From assembly GCA_965198415.1 (NCBI GenBank), contig CBDAPN010000032.1, positions 868,001 through 932,000 of the forward strand: a stretch of 64,000 nt of DNA. Reading direction: 5' to 3'. The notes under the pieces were generated by a model, which saw only the letters and a program-made list of their open reading frames with translations, did not search any database and was not told the DNA's origin. Shown piece after piece: positions 9,062 to 17,844 of this stretch. The translations under genes and the position numbers were made by a program. Origin of the DNA: Endozoicomonas sp965198415. Its GTDB lineage: Bacteria > Pseudomonadota > Gammaproteobacteria > Pseudomonadales > Endozoicomonadaceae. The first letter of the stretch is position 1. Every line of letters begins with the position of its first letter.

Positions 9062-9390
9062 GGGCACCTGGAATACCACTCGCTAATGCCATGCACTTCT
9101 TCTTCCGTTAAAAGTTTGGCGATATTGCTCATGGGCTTATGGGTTGTTCTTGTGCCGTCACGATAATAACCGAGCTGGCTGACCAGATAGTCTTTCTTCT
9201 GGCAGGCAAGGTTGGGGTTGAATGGCGCTGTACCAATACCCTTCGCTCCGTGGCAGCCCGCGCAAAGTTGCATGGCGCGGGCTTTGGCCGCTTCAAGGTG
9301 TGGCGGGGTTGCCTCTTGCGTGCCGGGCCTGGAGCAACCAATTAGCAGAAAAAGGGTTACAAGCGTGATTACTTTCATTGTTGCTTTCAT
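9058..9390 (-). CDS. class I cytochrome c lipoprotein
   Basis: This 110-aa product has a lipobox (LIGC, Cys at residue 19), so it should be anchored in a membrane facing the periplasm. CAGCH is the haem c attachment site and the Met in KPMSNI is the likely distal ligand, as in c553/c4-type electron carriers. EEEVHGISEWYS near the C-terminus is the usual final helix. The ATG at 9390 has AAAGG about 8 bases upstream; a second ATG four codons on is possible. It is convergent with the deacetylase gene. The redox partner is unknown. Confidence 0.85.
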   Translation of the reverse strand: MKATMKVITLVTLFLLIGCSRPGTQEATPPHLEAAKARAMQLCAGCHGAKGIGTAPFNPNLACQKKDYLVSQLGYYRDGTRTTHKPMSNIAKLLTEEEVHGISEWYSRCP

Positions 9391-9612
9391 TAACTAGCCT
9401 TTTGACTCACAGGTTTTTCTCACCGTACAGTGACTTTAGCCCCAAAGCATCATAGGAAATCAAATACTGCCGGAAAAATTTTGAGACTACCCACGAATGG
9501 GGCAAATTTGAACAGCATCAGCGAGGAAAGGTCTTGCTTCAGGCTATTTCTGAATTTTTGACAGGTTTGGAAGCGTTAAAGTAGTTTAGCCACCAGCTAT
9601 TTCTACTTTCTC

Positions 9613-10695
9613 TTAATTCTCGGTGTCACCGCTGAAATCCTGAGTATCTAGCTTGCCTTTCTTTAAAAAAGCCTTTATAGAGAGAGTTTCCGCATAGTGA
9701 ATCAAACGACCTAATGAATCTTCGAGCTGCTTGCATGTTGCTTCTGGAAGATCTAGACAATCCATACCTTCTTTATAAATAAAACTCTTAAGAGATGAAG
9801 CAGAATAGCTGAAACTCTCAAAATCGCTAACAGACATAGCACTGACTTTCATATTATTAATCGGGATCTGGTCAGCATAATTTCCATATAAAATAACGAA
9901 TTCTTGAATAAAGCGCACGGCATACCGGGCATCAGGATCTAACCCTTCATACCATTCATCCTGTTGCTTTTGCGAACTTTCTTTGGCATTTTTCAAATAA
10001 CTCAGCAATCGACGATATCGATTAACCTCGTCAGTCGATTGATCTTTTATTCCTGTTGTGAGCGTTCCGAGGCTGGGCTGCTCCATTTTTTCTCCGTCGA
10101 CGAACTTAGCATTAATAATTTCCTTACAAATATCTATAATTGATTGTAAATTATTGCACAGACTTAAGGCATTGCCTCCAAAGCTAGATTGAAGATGATC
10201 CTTAAGATTGGAAGCGGCATTACTTATTGAGCCAATTTTTTTGTAAAATTCTTCAGCTCCCCTAAAAAGGGTTAGTGAGTCATCCATAAAATCAATCTGT
10301 TTGTGAAACTGATTGGAATGCATCATGAAGTCAAAAAAATTGGCAGTATTTTTATGCGATCGTTCGTCTGTCAGTTCCTCTTTGAATTTTTGAACTGCAT
10401 TCAATTCAGCACAAAAGCAAGTTTGAACTTTTTCTGGAGATAAGTTGTATTTTTCTTGCACTACCGGGGAAGTTTTCACTGCGGATGCTGACTGGCTTTT
10501 TTCATTGTCTGGTTTAATATTTCGGGCTATAAACTTTTTGTCACTCACTGCAGATTTATTATTAGAGAAGATGTAAATATTTTTTACCCCTTTACAGGCA
10601 GCAATGACCCGACCAAAAACGGTGGAGACTTTTTCGAACACAGTTGTACAAAAGGATGACAACCTGCGATAAAAAATATTGGTAATGGGCTTCAT
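9613..10695 (-). CDS. hypothetical helical effector-like protein
   Basis: This 360-aa product of unknown family has no Sec signal. The first 35 residues form an amphipathic stretch (FEKVSTVFGRVIAACKGV) similar in character to the N-termini of the 3095-4093 and 4486-5358 products, although the match is weaker. The rest is predominantly alpha-helical with possible coiled coils and a C-terminal segment (IQEFVILYGNYADQI) that recalls short pieces of the other two. The ATG at 10695 has GAG upstream. AT-rich composition contrasts with neighbouring ubiX and mpl. Third member of the same orphan family is a tentative reading. Confidence 0.55.
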   Translation of the reverse strand: MKPITNIFYRRLSSFCTTVFEKVSTVFGRVIAACKGVKNIYIFSNNKSAVSDKKFIARNIKPDNEKSQSASAVKTSPVVQEKYNLSPEKVQTCFCAELNAVQKFKEELTDERSHKNTANFFDFMMHSNQFHKQIDFMDDSLTLFRGAEEFYKKIGSISNAASNLKDHLQSSFGGNALSLCNNLQSIIDICKEIINAKFVDGEKMEQPSLGTLTTGIKDQSTDEVNRYRRLLSYLKNAKESSQKQQDEWYEGLDPDARYAVRFIQEFVILYGNYADQIPINNMKVSAMSVSDFESFSYSASSLKSFIYKEGMDCLDLPEATCKQLEDSLGRLIHYAETLSIKAFLKKGKLDTQDFSGDTEN

Positions 10696-11074
10696 GATTT
10701 AACTCGCATTAATTTCTGTTTGATCACTGTTTTAGAAAAATTAATCTTTCTTGAGAATAGCGTATAATGTCAACGTTGTTTTTGTTGAAAAATAACGGTT
10801 GGTATCTTCTCAAAAAAGTCGTTCCTTTGACGCTAAATATTCGCATCCAATTTATATCACTGAACTTATTTCTGACAGCTCAAAAAAATACTAAACCAGT
10901 TAACCGATTTACTTAGCATTGCCGGGTTACTCACATTTTTTTAAGCGTCGACTGCCCTATTAACCTAAATTTTACTATGTTGTCATCAGATTATTTCATT
11001 TAACTTGAAACCCCTGCCACAACAACTAGTTTTAAATAAGTGAGTAACCAATAAAACCCTTACGGAGCCTAAAC
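10696..11074. other. AT-rich intergenic region between divergent genes
   Basis: No gene is supported. The region separates the minus-strand helical protein gene from the plus-strand 102-aa gene and should hold two divergent promoters; no clear consensus boxes were identified. Confidence 0.4.
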
Positions 11075-11383
11075 ATGGAAGAGCAAAGCATCAAAAAATT
11101 GGCACTGATTATCTCTGCCAACTGCACACGCCAATCAACCCTTGAGGAGTGTCAGAAAAATGGACTGATTAACGACCAGCAAGCCCAGAAAATAAATAAG
11201 GAACTTTCTGATCGTATTTATACTTTTTTGACTTACCTTCTACAAAAACCGGCCAACGAATACACCGTGATGATAGAAGCTATGTCCAAGCATTACCCTG
11301 AAAGCTGGGAACAACCCGAGTTGAGTCAGTTGATTCTTGCCCAGCCAGCACAAACTGCCGCACCGTCCACCACCCAGCATTAA
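11075..11383 (+). CDS. hypothetical 102-aa protein
   Basis: The product is small and soluble, helical by composition, with a Pro/Ala/Thr/Gln-rich tail of about 15 residues. The ATG has CGGAG eight bases upstream. I recognise no domain. It is convergent with ubiX, 34 bp away. Confidence 0.55.
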   Translation: MEEQSIKKLALIISANCTRQSTLEECQKNGLINDQQAQKINKELSDRIYTFLTYLLQKPANEYTVMIEAMSKHYPESWEQPELSQLILAQPAQTAAPSTTQH

Positions 11384-11417
11384 TTTTAATCTTTCAGACA
11401 GCACGGCTTGCCTCTGA

Positions 11418-12059
11418 TTACTCAGGGGCAAAAATTGCATTACGGTCATCACCCCAACGCGGTGTCAGCTGCTGGGCAATTCCCAGCTGATCCAAAACTC
11501 GCGCCACCATAAAGTCGATTAAGTCTGCCACCGTTTCCGGTTTGTTGTAAAAGCCCGGTGAGGCCGGAATAATAACGCTGCCCATGCGGGTTAATTTCAG
11601 CATATTTTCTAATATCACTTCCGAGTACGGTGTCTCTCTTGGCACAATAATCAACTGCCGTCGTTCTTTTAGTGCCACCATGGCCGCCCGCTGGATCAGG
11701 TTAGTCGTCAAGCCGCAGGCAATGGCCGATAGAGTGCCAATACTACAAGGGCAAATAACCATGGCTCCCGGTGCTCCGCTGCCGGAGGCCACCGGAGACA
11801 TCCAGTCATCCTGATCAAACACCCGAATCTGACCGGGGCTGGCCTGATAGCAAGTGGTCAGATACTGAGTCATTGACTCCACCGTGTCGCCCAGTTGAAT
11901 ACCCATTTCTGTTGCCAGTACCACTTTGGCCGCTTTGGATATCAGAAAAAAAACCTGTTTATCCGCCGCCACCAAACACTCAAGCAGCCTTAACCCGTAT
12001 TGAGCCCCCGATGCGCCGGTCATGGCTAGGGTTACTCGTGCGGGATTTTTTTCGTTCAT
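11418..12059 (-). CDS. ubiX: flavin prenyltransferase UbiX
   Basis: UbiX prenylates FMN with dimethylallyl phosphate to make the cofactor of UbiD decarboxylase in ubiquinone synthesis. The sequence shows the flavoprotein start (VTLAMTGASGAQYGLRLLE), MVICPCSIGTLSAIACG, the LIQRAAMVALKERRQLIIVPRETP block, and the C-terminal ASPGFYNKPETVADLIDFMVARVLDQLG. The frame is open to 12098, but the ATG at 12057-12059 has GGAAGG six bases upstream and gives 213 aa, the usual length. It starts 2 bp after the mpl stop, the same mpl-ubiX order known in Pseudomonas, so the genes are probably one operon. Confidence 0.95.
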   Translation of the reverse strand: MNEKNPARVTLAMTGASGAQYGLRLLECLVAADKQVFFLISKAAKVVLATEMGIQLGDTVESMTQYLTTCYQASPGQIRVFDQDDWMSPVASGSGAPGAMVICPCSIGTLSAIACGLTTNLIQRAAMVALKERRQLIIVPRETPYSEVILENMLKLTRMGSVIIPASPGFYNKPETVADLIDFMVARVLDQLGIAQQLTPRWGDDRNAIFAPE

Positions 12060-12061
12060 AT

Positions 12062-13450
12062 TTAACCTTCCGTTTTTATTTGTGAAATTTTTGGCCATTG
12101 GCGTTTTAAGCCCTTGGCGATGCGCTCATGAATGCCTGCAAAACCGCCATTGCTCATCACCAGTACGTGATCACCGGGCGCTGCGGTGTCCACCAAATAA
12201 TCCACAATGGCCTGTGTTGAGGCCATTGCACATGACTTCACCGCAGCATTAACCAGCATCTGCTCCAGCGGCCACTGCAATCCCGGCGGGTTAAACCAGA
12301 TGACTTCTGAGGCCAGCTCGGTGGCGGCAACCAGCTGGTGCTGATGCACGCCCATTTTCATGGTGTTGGAGCCCGGCTCAATAATGACCCGGATATTGGC
12401 ATCCGGGCCGAGCTTGGTACGCTGTCCGGCCAAGGTGGTGGCGATGGCGGTTGGGTGGTGGGCAAAGTCATCGTAAATTTTCACACCGCCAACCTCGGCC
12501 ACCAGCTCCATGCGCCGCTTTACGCCCTGAAAAACACAAAGTGCTGCACAGGCAACCTCCGGCAAAACACCAACATGATGCGCCGCAGCAATCGCCGCCA
12601 GGGCGTTGGCGACGTTATGATCACCTGTTTGCTGCCAGTTGACGGTGCCACAGTTACGGCCACGGTAGAAAACCTGAAAGCACCCGCCATCCGGACTGAC
12701 CAACTCAGTTTGCCAAATGCTACCACCGAGTCCTTCGGTTTCTGACCAACAGCCCATGGCCAGCACTTCGTCGATTGCTGGCGTCTGCTTGGGAAATACA
12801 ATACGACCATTGCCGGGCACTGTGCGCACCAAATGATGAAATTGCCGCTGAATGGCCGCCAAATCAGGGAAAATATCCGCGTGGTCAAACTCAAGGTTGT
12901 TAATTATCAAGGTTCGAGGGTGGTAGTGGACAAACTTGGAGCGCTTGTCAAAAAAAGCCGTATCGTACTCGTCGGCTTCAATAACAAAAAACGCGGTGTC
13001 ACCAAGCCTTGCGGAGACCCCAAAATCTGCGGGAATACCGCCAATAAGAAAACCCGGCGACATACCGGCATATTCCAGAATCCATGCCAGCATGCTGCTG
13101 GTCGTGGTTTTGCCGTGGGTTCCCGATGCCGCCAGCACCCAGCGCCCGGGGGCAATGTAGCGGGAAAAGAAATCCGGGCCTGAAACGTAGGGCAACCCTT
13201 GCTCAAGAATATACTCAACGGCTGGGTTACCACGGGACATGGCATTGCCAATAACGAATAAATCGGGAGCGGGTTGCAGTGCTGCCACATCATAACCACG
13301 GCATAAAGAGATGCCTGCGGCTTCAAGCTGTGTGCTCATTGGCGGATAAACGTTTTCATCACAGCCGGAAACATGAAACCCCAACTCCCGGGCCAACAGG
13401 GCCAAGCTGCCCATGAAAGTTCCACAAATTCCCAGTATATGTACGTTCAT
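12062..13450 (-). CDS. mpl: UDP-N-acetylmuramate:L-alanyl-gamma-D-glutamyl-meso-DAP ligase (Mpl)
   Basis: Mpl recycles peptidoglycan by attaching recovered tripeptide to UDP-MurNAc in the cytoplasm. The 462-aa protein has the Mur ligase plan: N-terminal UDP-binding domain (HILGICGTFMGSLALLARELG), central ATPase with P-loop ASGTHGKTTTSSML near residue 110, EADEYDTAF and NNLEFDHADIF, then GVKRRMEL and DFAHHPTAI at the start of the C-terminal domain. Length and order match E. coli Mpl (457 aa). It is translationally close to ubiX and divergent from the phosphofructokinase gene. Confidence 0.95.
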   Translation of the reverse strand: MNVHILGICGTFMGSLALLARELGFHVSGCDENVYPPMSTQLEAAGISLCRGYDVAALQPAPDLFVIGNAMSRGNPAVEYILEQGLPYVSGPDFFSRYIAPGRWVLAASGTHGKTTTSSMLAWILEYAGMSPGFLIGGIPADFGVSARLGDTAFFVIEADEYDTAFFDKRSKFVHYHPRTLIINNLEFDHADIFPDLAAIQRQFHHLVRTVPGNGRIVFPKQTPAIDEVLAMGCWSETEGLGGSIWQTELVSPDGGCFQVFYRGRNCGTVNWQQTGDHNVANALAAIAAAHHVGVLPEVACAALCVFQGVKRRMELVAEVGGVKIYDDFAHHPTAIATTLAGQRTKLGPDANIRVIIEPGSNTMKMGVHQHQLVAATELASEVIWFNPPGLQWPLEQMLVNAAVKSCAMASTQAIVDYLVDTAAPGDHVLVMSNGGFAGIHERIAKGLKRQWPKISQIKTEG

Positions 13451-13758
13451 CCTATTTCACTCTCAGTTAACTGTGTTGCTGTTATAGCCGTTCAACTTCT
13501 TTATTCCAATAAGCACTGGCAAAAGATGCCGTTAATGAGGCATCCGATTTGCTTATTTTGCCCGGGGAGCAGGCGTGAGATTCTTACACTTTTTCCCTAT
13601 TGGGCGCAAAAGCCCATGATATTTCAGGGTCGGTGAAATCTGCTTGAAACACTTTTCAAAACTGTGTGTTAAAGCACTGCCATTACGCTTTGAATCGGGT
13701 ATCATCGCAATCGGCCATTATCATAAAACAACACAAGGTAACACTCGGAAATTAACCG
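13451..13758. other. divergent promoter region between mpl and the phosphofructokinase gene
   Basis: No gene is supported in these 308 bp. It must hold the promoters of two divergent genes. A TATCAT resembling a -10 occurs around 13,700 on the plus strand but lacks a good -35. Confidence 0.4.
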
Positions 13759-15024
13759 ATGTCTAAGAAGCACGCATTTTATGCACAGTCTGGCGGTGTC
13801 ACCGCAGTTATCAATGCCAGCGCTTGTGCCGTTATTGAAACGGCAAGGCGTTATCCGGATAAAATCGCCAAAGTTTATGCGGGCCACAATGGAATTCTCG
13901 GCGCCCTGCGTGAAGAGATGATTGACACCTCTTATGAATCCCATGAAACCATTGGCGCGTTACTAAGAACACCGGGGGGGGCTTTTGGCTCCTGCCGTTA
14001 TAAGCTGAAGTCTTTTGAAGAGAGCGAGGCCGAATATCGGCGGCTGATTGAAGTCTTTCAGGCGCATAATATTGGCTATTTTTTCTACAATGGCGGTAAT
14101 GACTCCATGGATACCGCCTGGAAGGTGTCTCAGCTCAGTGAAAAAATGGGTTACCCAATCACCTGCATCGGCATACCCAAAACCATTGATAATGACCTCG
14201 AAGTTACGGATAACTGCCCGGGATTTGGGTCAGCTGCCAAATACCTTGCGGTATCCACCAAAGAAGCCAGTCATGATATCGCCTCCATGTGTGACACCTC
14301 CACCAAAGTATTCGTTATGGAGGTGATGGGACGCCATGCCGGCTGGCTCGCTGCTGCCACTGGCTTAGCTGCACGGCAAGATGGCGATCCGCCGCACATT
14401 ATTCTCTTCCCCGAACTGCCGCTGAATAAAACCAAATTCCTGCAAAAAGTTAAAGAAACCGTAAATAACGAAGGGTATTGTGTCATCGTCGCCTCAGAAG
14501 GTGCCAAATACGAAGACGGCAGCTTTATCTCTGCATCAACCACAGTCATTGACTCCTTTGGCCACCAGCAACTTGGCGGTGTGGCTCCTGCCCTTTGCAA
14601 CATGATCAAACAGGAGCTCGGCTTCAAATACCACTACGCCGTAGCCGATTACCTGCAGCGCTCCGCCCGTCATATCGCCTCCCGGGTCGATGTGGAACAG
14701 GCTTACGCCGTGGGCAAAGCAGCGGTTGAGCTGGCGGTTACCGGCCATAATGCGGTGATGCCCGCAATTATTCGGGAGTCCGACATGCCTTATCGCTGGG
14801 CAATCAAAGAGGTGCCTTTGGAGCAAGTAGCCAACTTTGAGCGAAAAATGCCCACGGATTTTATCAGTGAAGATGGCTTCAATATAACGCCCACTTGCCG
14901 GGGCTATCTGGAGCCATTAATTGAAGGGGAGGAGTATCCAGCCTACCTGAACGGTTTGCCGCGTTTTGCCCGGTTGAAAAAGGTCTTTGTTGATAAACAG
15001 CTCAACAAGCCGTTTGAAGTTTAA
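13759..15024 (+). CDS. pfp: pyrophosphate-type 6-phosphofructokinase
   Basis: This 421-aa cytoplasmic enzyme of the phosphofructokinase superfamily would interconvert fructose 6-phosphate and fructose 1,6-bisphosphate. The opening AQSGGVTAVINAS, the GTPGGAFGSCR-like loop, NGGNDSMDTA, and IGIPKTIDNDL with the catalytic PKTIDND are all visible. The residue after GGN is Asp where ATP enzymes have Gly (GGDGS), which marks PPi-dependent enzymes (GGDDS and the GGNDS variant). MGRHAGWLAA follows. Reversible PPi use would serve both glycolysis and gluconeogenesis. Phosphoryl donor is inferred from this motif only. Confidence 0.88.
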   Translation: MSKKHAFYAQSGGVTAVINASACAVIETARRYPDKIAKVYAGHNGILGALREEMIDTSYESHETIGALLRTPGGAFGSCRYKLKSFEESEAEYRRLIEVFQAHNIGYFFYNGGNDSMDTAWKVSQLSEKMGYPITCIGIPKTIDNDLEVTDNCPGFGSAAKYLAVSTKEASHDIASMCDTSTKVFVMEVMGRHAGWLAAATGLAARQDGDPPHIILFPELPLNKTKFLQKVKETVNNEGYCVIVASEGAKYEDGSFISASTTVIDSFGHQQLGGVAPALCNMIKQELGFKYHYAVADYLQRSARHIASRVDVEQAYAVGKAAVELAVTGHNAVMPAIIRESDMPYRWAIKEVPLEQVANFERKMPTDFISEDGFNITPTCRGYLEPLIEGEEYPAYLNGLPRFARLKKVFVDKQLNKPFEV

Positions 15025-15074
15025 CCGGTTAAATCGTTTTTTTGTCACAAAGTGGGGCAATGGTTTTCACAAAA

Positions 15075-16400
15075 CTAGCGCGTAATGTCAGAGTAAAACC
15101 GAAAATCATTGCGCCCCTCTTTTTTAGCGACGTACATGGCTTCATCCGCCGCTTTGAGTAACTGATCTGCATCTGGGGCATTTTCAGGGTAAAAGGCAAT
15201 CCCAATACTGGTACCCACTTTTCTTGACACATCCGCCAACTGGTGAGGCTGCGCCAGAGCTGCCAAAATTTTCCCGGCAACGATTTGGGCGTCATTGTGG
15301 TTATTCACCTCATCCAACACCACGGCAAACTCATCACCACCGAGTCTGGCAACAATATCCACTTTGCGAACACAACCCTCAAGACGACGGGCCACACTCA
15401 TCAGCAGTTGATCTCCCGCATCATGGCCTAACCGGTCGTTGATCTCTTTGAAGTGGTCAAGGTCAAGGAACATCACCGCCGTTTGCTGCTTGTTGCGGTC
15501 ACTACGATCCAGCGAAGATTTCAGAAATTCCAGGAATAACGTGCGATTGGCCAGTCCGGTCAGGCTATCGTACTTAGCCATTTTTAGCAGCTGATCTTCC
15601 ATTAGTTTGCGCTCGGTAATGTCCTGAAACACCAGCACGGCTCCCTGTACTACCTTGCGCCGGTTCACAATGGCGGCAATGCTAAACTCAGCGGCAAAGC
15701 TCTCCTGACTGAGCTTATTCAGGTTGGTGGACTGGTTCAGGCGCCCACCCTTTAACAGGCATTCCTGATAAACCTCCGACGCCTGCCATTGTGAACCTTC
15801 TGGCGGTTCTGCAAACAAAATATGGCTGATATGAGTTTCTAAAAAGGCTTTTTCATCGCCGCCAAGCAGCTCACAGGCTGCTGGATTAATGAAGGTAATC
15901 TTACCCTCCTGATCGACACCGACGATGCCCTCACCAGCACAATCGAGCAAGAGTTTGTTTTTCTGGCTGATCAGGCGCATTTCTCTGGAAACCTGCTCCA
16001 ACTCAAGGCGCTGGGCTTCTAGCTGCAAAAATACTTTTACCTTGCCCAACAAAATTTCCGGCACAATCGGCTTGGGCAGGTAATCAACGGCGCCAGACTC
16101 ATAGCCTTTGGCAACGTAGCTTTGGTCTTTATTGATGGCGGTGACAAAAATGATCGGAATGCTGGCGGTTTGCTTATTACTGTGCAGGAAGCTTGCAGTT
16201 TCAAAGCCGTCCATACCGGGCATTTGCACATCCAGTAGAATCAGCGCAAAGCGGTGTGAGAGCACTAAAGAGAGCGCTTTTTCGCCGGAGTCCACTTTAT
16301 GCACTTCGGCTCCCAAAGGCTTTAACAGTTTGTCCATGGCCAGCAAGTTTTCTGGCCGGTCATCCACCACCAGCACTTTGGCTTTTTGATCCGTGTTCAT
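15075..16400 (-). CDS. response regulator diguanylate cyclase (REC-PAS-GGDEF)
   Basis: Residues 8-125 are a receiver domain (VLVVDDRPENLL, LLDVQMPGMDGFE with the phospho-acceptor Asp, and a Lys in YLPKPI). A PAS domain spans about 145-260, and a GGDEF domain about 275-435 with intact ARLGGDEFAV. RKVD sits exactly five residues upstream of GGDEF, which is the RxxD inhibitory site for c-di-GMP feedback. It should make c-di-GMP when phosphorylated. It is the last gene of a run with hybrid kinase, CheR and CheB, so the kinase at 17841-22031 is its likely partner. Confidence 0.92.
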   Translation of the reverse strand: MNTDQKAKVLVVDDRPENLLAMDKLLKPLGAEVHKVDSGEKALSLVLSHRFALILLDVQMPGMDGFETASFLHSNKQTASIPIIFVTAINKDQSYVAKGYESGAVDYLPKPIVPEILLGKVKVFLQLEAQRLELEQVSREMRLISQKNKLLLDCAGEGIVGVDQEGKITFINPAACELLGGDEKAFLETHISHILFAEPPEGSQWQASEVYQECLLKGGRLNQSTNLNKLSQESFAAEFSIAAIVNRRKVVQGAVLVFQDITERKLMEDQLLKMAKYDSLTGLANRTLFLEFLKSSLDRSDRNKQQTAVMFLDLDHFKEINDRLGHDAGDQLLMSVARRLEGCVRKVDIVARLGGDEFAVVLDEVNNHNDAQIVAGKILAALAQPHQLADVSRKVGTSIGIAFYPENAPDADQLLKAADEAMYVAKKEGRNDFRFYSDITR

Positions 16401-16438
16401 ATCCGACTATCCTTGTCACAGCTTTAAATATTCTTGGC

Positions 16439-17011
16439 TTATCCGCCCAGCTCATCCAGATACGCCGTTATTTCTTCTAGTGTTTTACTGTAATCAATGC
16501 AGCCTGTATCCAATGAGGCTCTTGGCATTGTGTGCATTTGTGCATTAGCTGGGCTCTGTACAATTGTCGTGCCGCCAAAAGCTTTTACCGTCCGTATACC
16601 ATCGGCACCATCGCCATTCGCACCAGTTAAAACCACCGCCACCAGCGTCGAGCCGTAAACTCTGGCCGCCGATTGAAATAAAACGTCAATGGAGGGGCGG
16701 GAGAAAGCCACCGGCGCCTCAAGGTTAAGCGTGATCAGGCCACTTTCTTCCACCAGCATATGATAACCCGGCGGTGCCAGATAAATAGTGCCATGAAGTA
16801 TACGGCATTTATCTTTGGCGAGTTTTACCGGCAACTTACTTTGGCGGGAAAGCACTTTTAACATATTGTCATCATCGTTTGCCCCAACATGCTTGGTGAC
16901 CAGTAAAGGCAAAGGAAAATCTTTAGCCAACTGACTAAAAAGAGAGCCTAGCGTCCGTATTCCTCCGGCGGATGCTCCCAACACAACGGCCTGGCAGGGT
17001 GGTCTCTTCAT
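16439..17011 (-). CDS. stand-alone CheB-type methylesterase domain protein
   Basis: This 190-aa protein has only the CheB C-terminal catalytic domain and no receiver. The catalytic triad is visible: Ser in GASAGG, His in TKHVG, Asp in LTGANGDGADG. TMPRASLDTGCID is also typical. CheB enzymes remove glutamyl methyl esters or deamidate Gln in chemoreceptors; with no chemoreceptor nearby, the substrate here may be the hybrid kinase or another signalling protein, which is inference. The start overlaps the CheR stop by 4 bp (ATGA). Confidence 0.9.
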   Translation of the reverse strand: MKRPPCQAVVLGASAGGIRTLGSLFSQLAKDFPLPLLVTKHVGANDDDNMLKVLSRQSKLPVKLAKDKCRILHGTIYLAPPGYHMLVEESGLITLNLEAPVAFSRPSIDVLFQSAARVYGSTLVAVVLTGANGDGADGIRTVKAFGGTTIVQSPANAQMHTMPRASLDTGCIDYSKTLEEITAYLDELGG

Positions 17012-17844
17012 GCACCAAACTTCCTGTAGATTCGCAGTTTGTTACTGATATCTTCAAGGTTGTTCCTGATTGGGCTAAAACTCAGGTTCTCCCGGCGACC
17101 AATGCATAAATAGCCTTTTGGACACAAACTTTCATCCAACAGGTTTAATACCCGGTCTTGCAGTGGCCGGTTAAAATAGATCAGCACATTGCGACACATC
17201 ACCAGATTCATCTCCCCAAACACGCCATCGGTGACCAAGTTGTGATTGGCAAACGTGACTTTCTCCGCCAAATGGCTGTTCATTTTAATCGAGTCATAGA
17301 GACTGACCCAGTAATCACTCAGCTTGCGACGACCTCCGGCGAGACGATAATTTTTTTCATAGGCGGCGATATTATCAACCTGATAAATGCCTTTTTTCGC
17401 CGTATTCAAAGCGTCGTCATTAAAGTCCGTGGCATAAATCTGGCAGCGCTCCAGCAGTCCCTCCTCCTCAAGCATGATCGCCAGAGAGTACACTTCCTGC
17501 CCCGAAGCACAGCCCGCATGCCAGATTTTAATGAATGGGTACGTCCGCAATACCGGCACCACCTCCTTTCTTAACAGCTTGAACACATCCGGGTCACGGA
17601 ACATTTCCGTGACCACTACAGAAAGGCTTTTGACGAAACGGTTAAACGCTTTACTGTCATGGAGAAAAAGCGGAATCAACTCGCTGATATTCCCCACTCC
17701 CGTTTCGTCCGCATGCTTTTTTACCCGCCGCAGCATAGAGGCTTTGGCGTAGTCATGAAAATCATGGCCATAGTGTTCCTGTACTGCTTCAAGCAGTAGC
17801 TTCAATTCCAGCTGTTCTAGTTCAGCAACATTCAACATACTCAT
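17008..17844 (-). CDS. CheR-type protein-glutamate methyltransferase
   Basis: This SAM-dependent methyltransferase of about 278 aa has the all-helical CheR N-terminal domain (HYGHDFHDYAKASMLRRVKKH), then VVTEMFRDPDVF, the SAM-binding IWHAGCASGQEVYSLAIML, YATDFNDDAL and MCRNVLIYFNRPLQ. The ATG at 17842-17844 overlaps the kinase stop in the sequence ATGA; a GTG at 17856 and an ATG at 17838 are alternatives. Coupled translation with the kinase upstream and CheB downstream suggests one functional module, as in hybrid kinase-CheR-CheB clusters of other gammaproteobacteria. Confidence 0.92.
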   Translation of the reverse strand: MSMLNVAELEQLELKLLLEAVQEHYGHDFHDYAKASMLRRVKKHADETGVGNISELIPLFLHDSKAFNRFVKSLSVVVTEMFRDPDVFKLLRKEVVPVLRTYPFIKIWHAGCASGQEVYSLAIMLEEEGLLERCQIYATDFNDDALNTAKKGIYQVDNIAAYEKNYRLAGGRRKLSDYWVSLYDSIKMNSHLAEKVTFANHNLVTDGVFGEMNLVMCRNVLIYFNRPLQDRVLNLLDESLCPKGYLCIGRRENLSFSPIRNNLEDISNKLRIYRKFGA

